Notes under the pieces: generated by a model
The model's database searches: none
What the model was told of the DNA's origin: nothing
Seen by the model: only the letters and a program-made list of their open reading frames with translations
Program-made: the position numbers and the translations under genes
Part shown: positions 53,894 to 60,160 of the stretch, one piece after another
Layout: each line of letters starts with the position of its first letter
Numbering within the stretch: the stretch's first letter is position 1
DNA from: Gammaproteobacteria bacterium UBA7310
Lineage (GTDB): Bacteria > Pseudomonadota > Gammaproteobacteria > Pseudomonadales > Ketobacteraceae
NCBI GenBank assembly: GCA_002471665.1
Contig: DKQK01000029.1
Location: 65,022-129,021, forward strand
DNA: 64,000 nt
Direction: 5' to 3'

Positions 53894-54160
53894 ATGCAGA
53901 CGGAACAGGTAGTCCAACGAATTGAAGCTGCCCTGCCTGGTGCAGAAGTCAGTGTGGAAGGAGAGGATTGCAGCTTTTCAGTTGTGGTGCTGAGCCCGGA
54001 ATTTGCCGGCCTGCCGGTGGTGAAACGCCAGCAGAAAGTACTTGCAGCGTTTTCCACCGAATTGCAAACGGGCGAACTGCATGCATTGACGGTAAAGGCG
54101 CACACGCCTGAGGAATGGAAGTCGTTTCAGCAGGCAGGTCTGACGCAAATTGAAATGTGA
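53894..54160 (+). CDS. BolA/IbaG-family protein
   Basis: 88 residues of the BolA fold: VEGEDCSFSVVVLSPEFAGLPVVKRQQKVLAAF then GELHALTVKAHTPEEW, keeping the His that binds the [2Fe-2S] cluster in Grx-BolA heterodimers. It starts right after the glutaredoxin stop, so the pair is almost certainly made together. A role in FeS supply to nitrogenase assembly is inferred from position. Confidence 0.88.
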   Translation: MQTEQVVQRIEAALPGAEVSVEGEDCSFSVVVLSPEFAGLPVVKRQQKVLAAFSTELQTGELHALTVKAHTPEEWKSFQQAGLTQIEM

Positions 54161-54186
54161 GGCTCTGACAGAGAGGGGAGTAGCTC

Positions 54187-54915
54187 ATGAGTGATGTACC
54201 GAATCTAAGCCGGGAGGCGGCACTGCGGATTGCTCTGGCATCCAGGGTTTTGCCCGGGATTGATCTGCGGCAGCTGCTGGACGTGTTGCACCGCCGCATA
54301 CCCGGTGAGCTGAATGAGGAATCCCTGACCACGGTGACCGTAACGGATCTGAAAACCGGATTCGGCAGCGCCGATGGTGAGGAGGACGGAGAAGACATCA
54401 GTGTGGGTTTACCTGCGCTGAAGGAAGCCGTGCGTATTCTTTGGGGCGAGCTGAGTGACGATAACCTGCCTGAGATTGTACCCTGTGAAACGCCCCTTGA
54501 TAATGCCATTCGGGTGGCGGTGGCTTCTAACAGTGGTGAATCGCTCAACGGCCATTTCGGATCCTGTATCCGTTTTCTGGTGTATGAGATGAATGCAGAG
54601 CAGATCCGCCTGATTGGTATTCGCTCCGCCCTGGAAGCCGATTTTTCTGATGATCGCAATGGTTACCGAACGGATCTTATTCGTGATTGCCACGTACTAT
54701 ACGTGGTGTCCGTGGGGGGGCCGGCCGCGGCCAAGGTGGTGCGGGCCGGCATTTATCCCATTAAGCAGATCGATGGGGGAGAAGCCTTGGAAGTGCTGGC
54801 CAAATTGCAGACGGTCATGGCCGGTTCTCCACCGCCCTGGCTGGCCAAAATTCTGGGCGCTGATCCTGAAGATCGAATTCGATACCATCGTGATGAAGAA
54901 CAGATCGCCAGTTAG
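54187..54915 (+). CDS. nafY: NafY/NifY-type FeMo-co-binding protein
   Basis: 242 residues. N-terminal helical domain (REAALRIALASRVLPGIDLRQLLDVL) and C-terminal NifX-like cofactor-binding domain with NGHFGSCIRFLVYEM, holding the His used by Azotobacter NafY for FeMo-co. Ends with SPPPWLAKILGADPEDRIRY, which recurs in NifY at 62077. NafY binds apo-dinitrogenase and FeMo-co in the last assembly step. A terminator follows. The symbol is by family and position; nifY is the alternative. Confidence 0.85.
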   Translation: MSDVPNLSREAALRIALASRVLPGIDLRQLLDVLHRRIPGELNEESLTTVTVTDLKTGFGSADGEEDGEDISVGLPALKEAVRILWGELSDDNLPEIVPCETPLDNAIRVAVASNSGESLNGHFGSCIRFLVYEMNAEQIRLIGIRSALEADFSDDRNGYRTDLIRDCHVLYVVSVGGPAAAKVVRAGIYPIKQIDGGEALEVLAKLQTVMAGSPPPWLAKILGADPEDRIRYHRDEEQIAS

Positions 54916-54916
54916 C

Positions 54917-54947
54917 AAAAAGGGCATGTGATCATGCCCTTTTTTTT
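54917..54947 (+). terminator. rho-independent terminator of the nifB operon
   Basis: AGGGCATG (54921-54928) pairs with CATGCCCT (54933-54940), extended by four A/T pairs and followed by a T-run to 54947. It begins one base after the nafY stop. It also faces the nif11 stop on the other strand. Confidence 0.9.
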
Positions 54948-54956
54948 GACTGTGGT

Positions 54957-55175
54957 TCAGGCTCGTAACAGGGCCTTTGCCAGCCGCTCAGACAGTTGAT
55001 CCTCGGTAAACTGAGGTTCGTTGGGGGGGTACAGTGAATCTTCATCAAACTCAAAACCATTGTCCCGCGCCAGTGCGAACATTTCTTTCATTTTTACACA
55101 GGCTTTCAGCTTCTCAGCCAGCTCGGGTTCGGATTTCGCCTTGGCAGAAAATCCAGCGATTGCTTCAACAGACAT
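54957..55175 (-). CDS. Nif11-family protein
   Basis: 72 residues: MSVEAIAGFSAKAKSEPELAEKLKAC, then MKEMFALARDNGFEFDEDSL. This is the Nif11 domain first seen near nif genes and later as the leader of many modified peptides. No Gly-Gly cleavage site or core peptide follows here, so this looks like the original stand-alone form of unknown function. It has its own sigma-54 promoter and NifA site. Confidence 0.85.
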   Translation of the reverse strand: MSVEAIAGFSAKAKSEPELAEKLKACVKMKEMFALARDNGFEFDEDSLYPPNEPQFTEDQLSERLAKALLRA

Positions 55176-55223
55176 AGTGCTTATCTCTCTTACAGGTTGT
55201 TATTCAAGGTGCAAGGGAGCAAT

Positions 55224-55239
55224 AGCAGAAAGCGGGCCA
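55224..55239 (-). promoter_or_regulatory. sigma-54 promoter of nif11
   Basis: On the minus strand TGGCCCGCTTTCTGCT, GG-N10-GC. Start near 55213, about 38 bases before the ATG. A perfect NifA site is 85-100 bases upstream. Confidence 0.65.
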
Positions 55240-55322
55240 ACAGCAGGGTTCTGAAACAGGATCTTGAAACGTGCTAAGTGATTGATTATCTGAAAGTGTT
55301 GCGCCCACGGAGCTGACTCCCT

Positions 55323-55338
55323 TGTGTGCTTTACGACA
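55323..55338. promoter_or_regulatory. NifA upstream activator site for nif11
   Basis: TGTGTGCTTTACGACA, TGT-N10-ACA, in the 184-base gap between the NifX-like gene and nif11. Confidence 0.65.
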
Positions 55339-55359
55339 GCCAGTTGCTTCAGGGTGGGT

Positions 55360-55707
55360 TTACGACATTCCGGCCGTACGGGTGGCGGCCCAATCGGTGA
55401 TGGCCGGCACAATCTCTTCCCAAGGGTAGTCAGTGACGGGTTCCACGCCCCTGGCCCTTAATTTATCCGCCGGGCCGTCGCCCACTTTCGCCACAAAGAC
55501 AGCCTCACAGTCGCCTATTGTGTCCAGTATTTTCTGCAGGGCAGATCTGTCGCCATGTCCACCAAGACAATAGTGATCCACATGACGCTGTTCCACCAGC
55601 TGTACACCGGTTTCGTGCAGAGCATAAATGAAAAACAGTTTGGCGTGGCCGAAGTGTTCATCCACCGCTACGCCGTGTTTTGATGCCACCGCGATCTGAA
55701 TGGCCAT
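55360..55707 (-). CDS. stand-alone NifX-domain protein (FeMo-co-binding family)
   Basis: 115 residues from the ATG at 55707 with AAAGGAA upstream. The whole protein is one dinitrogenase-cofactor-binding domain: VASKHGVAVDEHFGHAKLFFIYAL, then DHYCLGGHGDRSALQKIL. The second block closely follows the C-terminal domain of NifB (DQYCIGGDTCGEKESAL), more than NifX or NifY. It could carry NifB-co or another cluster intermediate. A sigma-54 promoter lies upstream. Confidence 0.85.
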   Translation of the reverse strand: MAIQIAVASKHGVAVDEHFGHAKLFFIYALHETGVQLVEQRHVDHYCLGGHGDRSALQKILDTIGDCEAVFVAKVGDGPADKLRARGVEPVTDYPWEEIVPAITDWAATRTAGMS

Positions 55708-55751
55708 TGCTGTTTCCTTTCTCAGTAAGACGTAATCAATGACAGTCTTGC

Positions 55752-55767
55752 TGCAAAATTCACACCG
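55752..55767 (-). promoter_or_regulatory. sigma-54 promoter of the NifX-like gene
   Basis: On the minus strand CGGTGTGAATTTTGCA; GG-N10-GC, with the -24 half weaker than consensus. Start near 55742, 35 bases before the ATG. Confidence 0.6.
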
Positions 55768-55847
55768 CAGGATCAACAAAAAAACTGGTTCAGATCTTGC
55801 TCTATATCAATGTAATTACAGAAAACGGTGTAGTTTGTTCGAAATCC

Positions 55848-55863
55848 TGTGGCAGATACCACA
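55848..55863. promoter_or_regulatory. NifA upstream activator site between the NifX-like and 68-residue genes
   Basis: TGTGGCAGATACCACA, perfect TGT-N10-ACA, about 82 bases upstream of the NifX-like promoter. The divergent plus-strand gene at 55964 may also use it, although I see no GG-N10-GC element in front of it. Confidence 0.7.
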
Positions 55864-55963
55864 CAGCCTATGGCTTTCGTCGTGATTGCTTCACGTTTTT
55901 TGTAATGGGTCACCACTACGAAAATCCGACGTTACGACTTTGAGATAGAGAGAGGATCACATC

Positions 55964-56170
55964 ATGGCAGAGTTCTACATTGAAAAAAACGAACGAGAAA
56001 CCGGAGATCACCTGGTGCATTTTTCGAGCTGCAAAGTGCTGCCCCGAGCGGACAGCCTGCGTTATCTGGGGTCCATTGCCAGCTTTGACAGCGCATGGCA
56101 GGAAGGTAAAAAAGTGTATCACCAGGTAAGTGCCTGCACGGAGTGCGCGGCCAAGTATGCAATAGCCTGA
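55964..56170 (+). CDS. 68-residue protein of unknown function in the nif accessory patch
   Basis: 68 residues with a good Shine-Dalgarno (AGAGAGGA) before the ATG. Three cysteines and two histidines stand out: DHLVHFSSCKVLP near residue 20 and a C-terminal CTECAAKYAIA. The pattern suggests a small metal- or cluster-binding or redox protein, but I do not recognise a family. It is divergent from the NifX-like gene across a gap with a NifA site and ends in a strong hairpin. Confidence 0.75.
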   Translation: MAEFYIEKNERETGDHLVHFSSCKVLPRADSLRYLGSIASFDSAWQEGKKVYHQVSACTECAAKYAIA

Positions 56171-56205
56171 TGTGGAATTAGTGCTGGGTTACTGTGTCGT
56201 TAAGA

Positions 56206-56235
56206 TTGGGGGATACCGGCTCAGGCATCCCCCAA
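56206..56235. terminator. hairpin between converging genes
   Basis: TTGGGGGAT (56206-56214) pairs with ATCCCCCAA (56227-56235) with two further inner pairs. It sits between the 68-residue gene and the SIR2-like gene, whose stop codons face each other. Probably a bidirectional terminator, although no U-run is present. Confidence 0.6.
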
Positions 56236-56242
56236 ACCAGTA

Positions 56243-57103
56243 TCAGGCGACACTGGTTAGGGCCGACTTGTCCAGAGCCAGTAAAGCGGTCCAATCCGCG
56301 TCAATGATCTGCAGGTTTTTCTTGGCGCAGAAACGTTTTTCCTTTTCGTTGGCATCGGGCAGCATCACCCAGCCGCTGGGTTCACCCGCTGCATAGATGA
56401 TATCGCTCAACACCATGCGCTCGGTGTCTCTCTGCATGCGCAAACCCATGAACAGATACTGCTTTTCTTTGCGGTATTCCTTCAGGAACGATGGAATGGC
56501 GAAGCCCCCCATCAGTTCAGTAATGTAGTCAACATAATCAGCATCCGATGCCACATAGTTGGCTTCCGGCCAGGGTGTACCCATGGGTTTGAACAGAATC
56601 GGCAGTGAGGTGTCCACTTCTTGCTGTTGAACCTCAGAGTATTCAGCACCATTATGCTGGTATATTTTGAAGCGAAAGTCGGTACCGGCCATACGGGCCA
56701 GGCCGACGATCAGAATATGCGGGCGTTGGCTATAACATTGCTGCAGTTGGGTGTCACGGTTGATGTCCACTACATAGTTGGGTTTAAGTTCTGTCAACCA
56801 CCGGTGAAAGCCGGATTGCGTCCATTGGGTTTCAGCATAGGTTCTGGTGAGAAATTTCTCGATAAACTTGCGGCCACGCTTTTGTTCCAGGTTCATGGCA
56901 GCGCGAGGAAACTCATACATAAGCCTGGGCGCCATGGGTTTGCCATCGTTCATGGCCAAAATCAGGCTGTCGCTGTCTGCGGGAATTGCCTCGCCGTTCT
57001 CTGCATTCACCACGCCCTGTAATACGCCTGGGCCAATGTAAGGAACCACGTTACCTGTTTGGATACCGCTGATTAGATCCGCTAGTAGTTGTGTATCTGC
57101 CAT
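56243..57103 (-). CDS. degenerate SIR2-like protein under a nif-type promoter
   Basis: 286 residues resembling SIR2_2-type NAD-binding proteins. There is a Gly-rich N-terminal loop VVPYIGPGVLQG (usual VPFIGAGVS), then VVDINRDTQLQQC where TTNYD is expected. FKPMG stands where KLHG carries the catalytic His, followed by DADYVDYITEL and KQYLFMGLRMQRDTERMVLSDI. The missing His suggests binding or sensing rather than NAD hydrolysis. The start has GAGG seven bases upstream. A strong sigma-54 promoter and NifA sites precede it. The family call is by pattern and moderately sure. Confidence 0.65.
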   Translation of the reverse strand: MADTQLLADLISGIQTGNVVPYIGPGVLQGVVNAENGEAIPADSDSLILAMNDGKPMAPRLMYEFPRAAMNLEQKRGRKFIEKFLTRTYAETQWTQSGFHRWLTELKPNYVVDINRDTQLQQCYSQRPHILIVGLARMAGTDFRFKIYQHNGAEYSEVQQQEVDTSLPILFKPMGTPWPEANYVASDADYVDYITELMGGFAIPSFLKEYRKEKQYLFMGLRMQRDTERMVLSDIIYAAGEPSGWVMLPDANEKEKRFCAKKNLQIIDADWTALLALDKSALTSVA

Positions 57104-57179
57104 GATATTGCCTCGCTCGTTATAGGAAACATAGAAGCTGCTTTAGTGGAAACACCTTCTTCTATAGGGAAAAACCAGT

Positions 57180-57195
57180 GGCAAGAAACACGCCA
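57180..57195 (-). promoter_or_regulatory. sigma-54 promoter of the SIR2-like gene
   Basis: On the minus strand TGGCGTGTTTCTTGCC: GG-N10-GC with TGGC and TTGC both intact. Start near 57169, some 66 bases before the ATG. Confidence 0.72.
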
Positions 57196-57228
57196 GCGTT
57201 AACTGCATGATTTTATGAAAGAATCGAT

Positions 57229-57244
57229 TGTGCCTGTCGTAACA
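57229..57244. promoter_or_regulatory. NifA upstream activator site
   Basis: TGTGCCTGTCGTAACA, TGT-N10-ACA, 35 bases upstream of the SIR2-like -24 element and about 230 from that of nifH. Confidence 0.65.
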
Positions 57245-57320
57245 ATGTCAGAGCGGGGGGCCTCCGGCGGATGTCTTTGGCGCATTTGCGACAAAAAAAA
57301 CCGCTGCGCTGCCCCTGCGA

Positions 57321-57334
57321 TTGACGCACATCAA
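57321..57334. promoter_or_regulatory. Anr/FNR-like box upstream of nifH
   Basis: TTGACGCACATCAA matches TTGAT-N4-ATCAA at nine of ten positions, 140 bases before the nifH -24 element. Confidence 0.45.
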
Positions 57335-57359
57335 TTTGTTTAAATTGCCGCGCATAATT

Positions 57360-57375
57360 TGTTGTTATTACGACA
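57360..57375. promoter_or_regulatory. NifA upstream activator site of nifH
   Basis: TGTTGTTATTACGACA, TGT-N10-ACA, 100 bases before the -24 of the nifH promoter, the usual distance. Confidence 0.8.
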
Positions 57376-57430
57376 CCATTCCTGTTTGTGTAGCCTACAA
57401 AACGCCGACAGCGCGTTACCTGCTTAATCA

Positions 57431-57450
57431 ATAAAACAATATAAAACAAT
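57431..57450. repeat. exact tandem ATAAAACAAT repeat
   Basis: The decamer ATAAAACAAT occurs twice in succession between the NifA site and the nifH sigma-54 promoter. A-tracts repeated at about one helical turn would bend the DNA, where IHF often acts; I do not see a consensus IHF site. Confidence 0.7.
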
Positions 57451-57473
57451 AAGTTATCAAGGTGGTGCGCAGC

Positions 57474-57489
57474 TGGCACAGTGCCTGCA
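57474..57489 (+). promoter_or_regulatory. sigma-54 promoter of nifHDK
   Basis: TGGCACAGTGCCTGCA: near-consensus -24/-12 with GG-N10-GC. Start near 57500, leaving a 100-base leader before nifH. Confidence 0.88.
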
Positions 57490-57600
57490 CTTGGTTAGGC
57501 GTGTGCAGGCATCCACACCTTTCACTCATTGCAACGTTGTCTGCCGCACAAAGTTTCTTAAGGCCACCTAGCGCCTGGAAAAACCTAGAGGAGAACGATT

Positions 57601-58476
57601 ATGGCAATGCGTCAATGTGCAATTTACGGAAAAGGCGGCATCGGTAAGTCAACGACTACTCAGAACCTGGTTGCTGCCCTGGCAGAAGCGGGTAAGAAAG
57701 TAATGATCGTGGGCTGTGATCCTAAAGCAGACTCCACTCGTCTGATTCTTCACTCCAAAGCACAGAACACCATCATGGAAATGGCTGCTGAAGCCGGCAC
57801 CGTGGAAGATCTGGAACTGGAAGATGTATTAAAAGCCGGTTACGGCGACATCCGCTGTGTTGAATCCGGTGGCCCGGAGCCAGGTGTTGGATGTGCCGGT
57901 CGCGGTGTAATCACTGCAATCAACTTCCTGGAAGAGGAAGGTGCATATGAAGATGACCTGGACTTCGTATTCTACGATGTACTGGGTGATGTTGTATGCG
58001 GTGGCTTTGCTATGCCGATCCGTGAAAACAAAGCGCAGGAAATCTACATTGTGGTATCCGGCGAAATGATGGCGATGTATGCCGCCAATAACATTTCCAA
58101 GGGTATCGTGAAATACGCCAATTCCGGCGGTGTTCGTCTGGCTGGCCTGATCTGTAACTCACGTAATACAGATCGTGAAGACGAGCTGATCGAAGCTCTG
58201 GCTGCCAAGCTCGGCACTCAGATGATCCACTTCATCCCACGAGACAATGTTGTACAGCGTGCTGAGATTCGCCGTATGACCGTCATCGAGTATGACCCTA
58301 ACGCCGGTCAGGCCGATGAGTATCGTGCTCTTGCCAACAAAATCATCAACAACGAAAAGCTGGTCATTCCAGAGCCTTGCACCATGGATGAGCTGGAAGA
58401 GTTGCTGATGGAATTCGGCATCATGGATGAAGAAGACCTGAGCATCGTAGGTAAAACTGCGGCTGACGAAGCCTAA
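57601..58476 (+). CDS. nifH: NifH, nitrogenase iron protein (dinitrogenase reductase)
   Basis: 291 residues. P-loop GKGGIGKST (about 9-17), cluster Cys in GVGCAGRGVIT (~98) and in GDVVCGGFAMP (~133), switch region VGCDPKADSTR. The Arg in CAGRGV, target of ADP-ribosylation by DraT in other diazotrophs, is present. The homodimer passes electrons to NifDK with ATP hydrolysis and is also needed for FeMo-co completion. Strong GAGGAG before the ATG. Confidence 0.99.
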   Translation: MAMRQCAIYGKGGIGKSTTTQNLVAALAEAGKKVMIVGCDPKADSTRLILHSKAQNTIMEMAAEAGTVEDLELEDVLKAGYGDIRCVESGGPEPGVGCAGRGVITAINFLEEEGAYEDDLDFVFYDVLGDVVCGGFAMPIRENKAQEIYIVVSGEMMAMYAANNISKGIVKYANSGGVRLAGLICNSRNTDREDELIEALAAKLGTQMIHFIPRDNVVQRAEIRRMTVIEYDPNAGQADEYRALANKIINNEKLVIPEPCTMDELEELLMEFGIMDEEDLSIVGKTAADEA

Positions 58477-58511
58477 GCAGTTCCGCCTGGGTGCGCTCAG
58501 GGTTTGTTCGG

Positions 58512-58576
58512 GATAGGGCAGATTAGCCCTATCGAATACGGTGGCGCAGATACAGCAGTCGCGCCACCTGTATTCG
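58512..58576 (+). other. two successive hairpins between nifH and nifD
   Basis: GATAGGGC (58512-58519) pairs with GCCCTATC (58526-58533), loop six. Next, 58533-58547 pairs with 58561-58576 in 15 bp with one bulged base. No U-run follows. They probably protect the nifH 3' end or limit read-through, helping the excess of Fe protein over MoFe protein. Confidence 0.75.
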
Positions 58577-58610
58577 CGACCCGTCAACCTAAATAGAGAG
58601 GAGACTGACC

Positions 58611-60095
58611 ATGTCTGTCATGTCACGCGATGAAGTTGAATCCTTGATTCAAGAAGTACTGGAAGTTTATCCGGAGAAGGCGAAGAAAGATCGTACCAAG
58701 CACCTTACGCCCAATGACCATGAAGTAGAACAGTCCAAAAAGTGCATCACCTCCAACAAGAAATCCTTGCCCGGTGTGATGACCATTCGTGGATGCGCCT
58801 ACGCTGGTTCTAAAGGTGTGGTGTGGGGCCCCGTTAAAGATATGATTCATATCTCACACGGCCCTGTTGGTTGTGGACAATACAGCCGTGCTGGACGCCG
58901 TAACTACTACATCGGTACCACCGGTGTGAATGCCTTCGTTACCATGAACTTTACCTCGGATTTCCAGGAAAAGGACATTGTTTTCGGTGGTGACAAAAAA
59001 CTGGCCAAATTGATTGATGAAATCGAAACCCTGTTCCCCCTGAACAAGGGTGTGACCATCCAATCAGAATGTCCTATTGGTTTGATCGGTGATGACATTG
59101 AAGCGGTTGCCAAGAAGAAAACCGCTGAGCATGGCAAAACCGTTGTCCCGGTTCGTTGTGAAGGCTTTCGTGGCGTTTCCCAGTCTCTGGGTCACCACAT
59201 TGCCAACGATGCGGTACGTGATTGGGTGCTGAGCGCCCGTGACGAAGACGACAGCTTCGAAACCACTCCTTATGATGTTGCCATCATTGGTGACTACAAT
59301 ATCGGTGGTGATGCCTGGTCCTCTCGTATTTTGCTGGAAGAAATGGGTCTGCGTGTGGTTGCCCAGTGGTCCGGCGACGGCACCATTGCTGAAATGGAAT
59401 TGACACCCAAAGTGAAGCTGAACCTGGTTCACTGCTATCGTTCCATGAACTACATCTCCCGTCACATGGAAGAGAAGTACAAGATCCCCTGGATCGAGTA
59501 TAACTTCTTCGGCCCCACCAAGACCGTTGAATCCCTGCGTAAGATCGCCTCGCACTTCGATGAAACCATCCAGCAGAAGTGTGAAGAAGTGATTGAACGC
59601 TACCGTCCTGAGTGGGATGCTGTCATTGCGAAATTCCGTCCTCGTCTTGAAGGCAAGCGTGTCATGTTGTACGTCGGTGGTCTGCGCCCACGTCACGTGA
59701 TCGGAGCCTATGAAGACCTGGGTATGGAAGTGGTTGGTACTGGTTATGAATTCGGTCACAACGATGACTACGATCGTACGATCAAGGAAATGGGTGATGC
59801 CACCTTGTTGTATGACGATGTCACCGGTTATGAGTTTGAGGAATTTGTGAAAGCCGTCAAGCCTGACCTGATCGGTTCCGGTATCAAGGAAAAGTATATT
59901 TTCCAGAAAATGGGTGTGCCGTTCCGTCAGATGCACTCATGGGATTATTCAGGCCCTTATCATGGCTTTGATGGTTTCGCCATCTTTGCCCGTGACATGG
60001 ACATGACCCTGAATAACCCTTGCTGGAAAAAACTGCAAGCACCCTGGAAAAAGACAGAAGCTGCTGCTGACGAAGCTGTTGCCGCATCTGCTTAA
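58611..60095 (+). CDS. nifD: NifD, MoFe protein alpha subunit
   Basis: 494 residues. P-cluster ligands fall at Cys62 (IRGCAYAGSKG), Cys88 (GPVGCGQYSR) and Cys154 (SECPIGLIGDD). FeMo-co ligands are Cys275 (LVHCYRSMNYI) and His442 (RQMHSWDYSGPYHG). Numbering coincides with Azotobacter. GAGAGGAG precedes the ATG. Molybdenum-type enzyme; no VnfD/AnfD features. Confidence 0.99.
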   Translation: MSVMSRDEVESLIQEVLEVYPEKAKKDRTKHLTPNDHEVEQSKKCITSNKKSLPGVMTIRGCAYAGSKGVVWGPVKDMIHISHGPVGCGQYSRAGRRNYYIGTTGVNAFVTMNFTSDFQEKDIVFGGDKKLAKLIDEIETLFPLNKGVTIQSECPIGLIGDDIEAVAKKKTAEHGKTVVPVRCEGFRGVSQSLGHHIANDAVRDWVLSARDEDDSFETTPYDVAIIGDYNIGGDAWSSRILLEEMGLRVVAQWSGDGTIAEMELTPKVKLNLVHCYRSMNYISRHMEEKYKIPWIEYNFFGPTKTVESLRKIASHFDETIQQKCEEVIERYRPEWDAVIAKFRPRLEGKRVMLYVGGLRPRHVIGAYEDLGMEVVGTGYEFGHNDDYDRTIKEMGDATLLYDDVTGYEFEEFVKAVKPDLIGSGIKEKYIFQKMGVPFRQMHSWDYSGPYHGFDGFAIFARDMDMTLNNPCWKKLQAPWKKTEAAADEAVAASA

Positions 60096-60160
60096 TTCCA
60101 TAAACCATACCCAGTTACCCGCCGGACCACAGATTAGTGGCGCGGGAGGAGGCAAAGATC

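Larger units (their letters stand above)
57104..57600. promoter_or_regulatory. control region between the SIR2-like gene and nifH
   Basis: 497 bases without a gene. It contains the SIR2-like sigma-54 promoter (57180-57195, minus), NifA sites at 57229-57244 and 57360-57375, an Anr/FNR-like box TTGACGCACATCAA (57321-57334), a tandem AT-rich 10-mer (57431-57450) and the nifH sigma-54 promoter (57474-57489). An inverted repeat GCCTGCAC/GTGCAGGC (57483-57490 with 57503-57510) spans the -12 and start region of nifH. Confidence 0.75.

Noticed and set aside
55328..55341. GC-N10-CC (minus-strand TGGCTGTCGTAAAGCA) as the nif11 promoter
   Set aside because: It overlaps the NifA site and is 140 bases from the gene; the element at 55224-55239 has better sequence and position.
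55871..55889. TGGC ... TTGC in front of the 68-residue gene as a sigma-54 promoter
   Set aside because: GG and GC are 14 bases apart; sigma-54 needs ten.
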